DNA from: Gavia stellata
Taxonomy: Eukaryota > Chordata > Aves > Gaviiformes > Gaviidae
Length of the DNA stretch: 64,000 nucleotides
Direction of reading: 5' to 3'
Assembly (NCBI RefSeq): GCF_030936135.1
Contig: NC_082595.1
Coordinates: forward strand, 79,828,135-79,892,134
Both the position numbers and the translations under genes were made by a program. The notes beneath the pieces were generated by a model that was given only the letters and a program-made list of their open reading frames with translations, searched no databases and was not told the DNA's origin. This document shows, piece by piece, positions 61,499 to 64,000 of the stretch; the first letter of the stretch is position 1, and each line of letters starts with the position of its first letter.

Positions 61499-63019
61499 CT
61501 TAAAAAGACAACAGAATCACATTTAAAGTGAAAATTGTTAGTATTTTAACAGCATGAGAATAATTACAGCTGCCCACTCCCACCTACTCCGCCCCTATAT
61601 CAAAGATGCATTCAGTTTCAGAGATAAGGCATTTTTCAGACTGCTATTGTTCAGATTTTGTAAGGACTTCTTTCCCTAAAAAGATGGTATACTAACGTGC
61701 TTCAGGAAAAAAAACTACCCCAAACCAAAACACTTAAAAGACTTCCCCCAGACAGCCATGACAATTTATCAGTACACATTATTCATTTTTCAAGCGTCTT
61801 TTTCAAGCACACCAATATTTTGAGTGAGAATTTAAATAGATGTCTTACTGAGAAGGCCCCACCTTGGTAGCCATGTATCAGACAAAATACACTGATTTGG
61901 GTTCTTGAATTAAAATTTGTGGTTTAGAATCCATAAAGTTATTCTTGATATGCTAATTTACTCAAGGGTACATAATTAAACTTCGCATTAGGAAAAAAGT
62001 CCATCCTTCCCCCTTTTTCAAAAGTACTTTGCACTGACTTTATTCTATAGCTCCACATGAACACCCCTGCCAGGCACACTGGGCTAATTATCCATAGGAA
62101 CCTACGGCTCTTGCTTTGTACAGCGTTAACCTTCTACAGCCTTGGTGCTTGTAACTGTTTTAACACATGTTTAGTGATCTAGGTGAAAGTGAGTATGTGT
62201 AGGACAAAAAAAAGGGCTGAGGAATTACATTTTTAAGGAGAATTGTGAGAAAATACTTTAAAATACGTAGGGACAAAGACACCGCAAAATGTGCCAAAGT
62301 AACAGAGCAACCATTTCTCACTTGATTTTAAGCTGGCCAAGAACAAGTGGAAAGAATTGGCTAATTAGTTTTATTCCTAAGCATATCACAAATGTGTTGC
62401 CATTACACAGAGCTCAACAAATACAAAGTTGAGTATAGATTCTGCTGAACACTCTGACGACTGCATAGCATTAACAGCAAACTTAAGAAAGCTTCTTTAG
62501 GAAAAATAAAAAGTTAAGTCTCAAAGCATCCAATACTTACTGCTGAAGTCAGGCTTCTCTGGCAGAACAAACTAGCTGAATTAAGTCAAAACTCTCTCTC
62601 CAACTGAAACATTACCATGACAACTGGCATGGCTGGTTATACGTCACAGGAGGATAAGTGTTCTAAAACCCCTAGATTACAGTACACTGAAAAAACTACT
62701 ACTAAAATGATTACACAATTACTACTTAATGCTTTAGCATGTTTAAAGAACAAATTTCGTTCTAGCTGCATGTGTTGTATCCACTGTTCTCATTATTCAG
62801 AGTAAGTTTCTGTAAAGGAAATTTTCACTTACCTAGCATCCTAATTAAAGGATTCAGGTTTGTTTGTTTTTTTTAAAGTCACACAATTACAGATAGGTAG
62901 CTAACTTCAAATATATCCATCAGAAGCTCCTGACATACCTTTACAAACTAACATAGGAATATATTCCAAATGTAAATGACAACAGAATACAGATCGCCAC
63001 TTTAAAACTTTAAAAAGCA

Positions 63020-63146
63020 TCAAGTGTTCAAGGAATGTGTGGACGAGGCATTGTGGGACATGGTTTAATGGGCATGATGGTGTTGATTGATGGTTGGACT
63101 TGATGATCTTACAGGTCTTTTCCAACCTTAGTGATTCTGTGACATC
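63020..63146 (+). mobile_element. CR1-family 3' tail, plus orientation
   Basis: AAGTGTTCAAGGAATGTGTGGACGAGGCATTGTGGGACATGG leads to TGGTTGGACTTGATGATCTTACAGGTCTTTTCCAACCTTAGTGATTCTGTGA, the standard CR1 3' end. It has no coding part and lies antisense to SMAP1. Confidence 0.85.
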
Positions 63147-63597
63147 AAAAAATAGTTACTATACATTTAAGGAAAACAGTCACTTCCTCCTTTTACTAAA
63201 CTGTAAGAAGTTATTTTCCAGTGTCCTACACCCATGACAGTTATCTGCCTGAGTGAAAAGATCCATTTCAAGAACAGAGGTCAGTCACCGGAGTATCAGC
63301 ATTAACAGTTCAGTGATAACACACGAAACGTATGTCTTACTACCACAGAGAAACATGTAAGGCTGAAGGCAGATGTGAGGTTTAGGCATATTAAAGTTTC
63401 TAAAACTCTAATGAGAAGTGGTCTGATTAGTAAAGAGCATGGTCAAGATGCAATATTTAATTAAAATCAAATCATAGGAAGCTTCCAACACTTATTTAAA
63501 ATAATACAAATCCATCTCTCACATAATTGCAGCATTCTTTCCCATCTGCTAAAGAAAATTGCAGAAGAATCAGTATTTCATTTTTCTAAGAAAAAAG

Positions 63598-63674
63598 ACA
63601 TAATAGAAAAAAAAAGAAATAATATATAATAGAAAAATTTAATAGAAATAATAGATAATAGAAAAAAAGAGTAA
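63598..63674 (+). repeat. A-rich tandem tract (AATAATAGAAAAA-like units)
   Basis: Repeated AATAGAAA/AATAATAG units, imperfect, lie in the SMAP1 intron near the right edge. Confidence 0.7.
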
Positions 63675-64000
63675 GTTTATTACTTAGAAAGCAGCTTTCC
63701 TTTTGCTCTCCTCTACTTTTATAAGAATACAAATAACTGGCAGACTATAGCAAGATTTGTCTCCCTGCATGTTGAATATTATAATTTTTCATTACTTTGC
63801 TCTGCCACGTGCAAACTCACTACAGTTGGAAACTACCCTTCCTGGTAGCCCAGGATGTTGACAAGTTGGAACAAAACAGCAGAAGCAGTAAGAAGCACCA
63901 GTCAATTCACCACTTGACTGAGGAAACTATCACAGAAGACTGACAAGATTTTTGGCTGTTAACTCATAGGAGAAGGCACTGCGTTCTGAAACGATCCGTT

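Larger units (their letters stand above)
61499..64000 (-). other. SMAP1: Part of the next SMAP1 intron, cut by the window edge
   Basis: At least 2.5 kb of intron runs to the right edge. It carries one plus-oriented CR1 tail (63020-63146) and an A-rich tandem tract (63598-63674). I found no exon encoding the expected LLGLD clathrin-box region, so that exon must lie outside. Confidence 0.75.

Noticed and set aside
1..64000. Endogenous retrovirus, tRNA genes, CRISPR or prokaryotic systems
   Set aside because: No gag/pol/env motifs, LTR pairs, cloverleaf with A/B boxes or spaced repeat array was recognised. The sequence is vertebrate nuclear DNA.

Overview
This window is vertebrate nuclear DNA, almost certainly from a bird. 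Two multi-exon genes can be read with consensus splice sites. All recognisable transposons are CR1-family LINEs, the dominant repeat of birds (also present in crocodilians and turtles). The two genes are B3GAT2 (plus strand, complete coding sequence in four exons, 312 codons) and the 3' half of SMAP1 (minus strand, last four coding exons). They face each other tail to tail, with stop codons about 1.36 kb apart. As I recall, the same pair is neighbouring and convergent on human chromosome 6q, so this looks like conserved synteny. The species cannot be named from the sequence.

Layout. Positions 1-24640 are the gene-free flank upstream of B3GAT2. The flank holds an isolated small CpG island with a near-perfect CTCF-type motif (about 3490-3760), a degraded 3' CR1 copy (7278-8182), a much older LINE reverse-transcriptase fossil (about 13060-13810), and an old CR1 tail (17285-17560). 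Positions 24650-26700 are the large CpG island carrying the B3GAT2 promoter, leader and exon 1. A 38-bp minisatellite follows just inside intron 1. Introns 1 and 2 are 11.4 and 6.1 kb; intron 3 is only 79 bp. Positions 44215-45572 are the shared 3'-UTR territory. From 45573 to the right edge is SMAP1 on the minus strand. Its 12.1-kb intron holds a long, internally deleted CR1 with ORF1 and endonuclease remains (52300-55420), a second CR1 tail (55936-56692), and a third in minus orientation (58738-58920). A similar tail in plus orientation lies across the 128-bp exon, at 63020-63146.

How the genes work. B3GAT2 encodes a Golgi type II glucuronyltransferase (GlcAT-S/GlcAT-D) that caps N-acetyllactosamine for the HNK-1 carbohydrate epitope. 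SMAP1 encodes an Arf GTPase-activating protein acting in clathrin-dependent endocytosis; its zinc-finger catalytic domain lies beyond the right edge. They are unrelated in function, and their relationship here is positional.

I found no evidence of a novel multi-gene system. The observations most worth checking are regulatory or structural: the inverted CR1 pair around one SMAP1 exon, the array of acceptor-like repeats directly after the B3GAT2 exon 1 donor, the open frame running into intron 1, three upstream ORFs, the abutting predicted 3' ends, and the isolated CpG/CTCF element.
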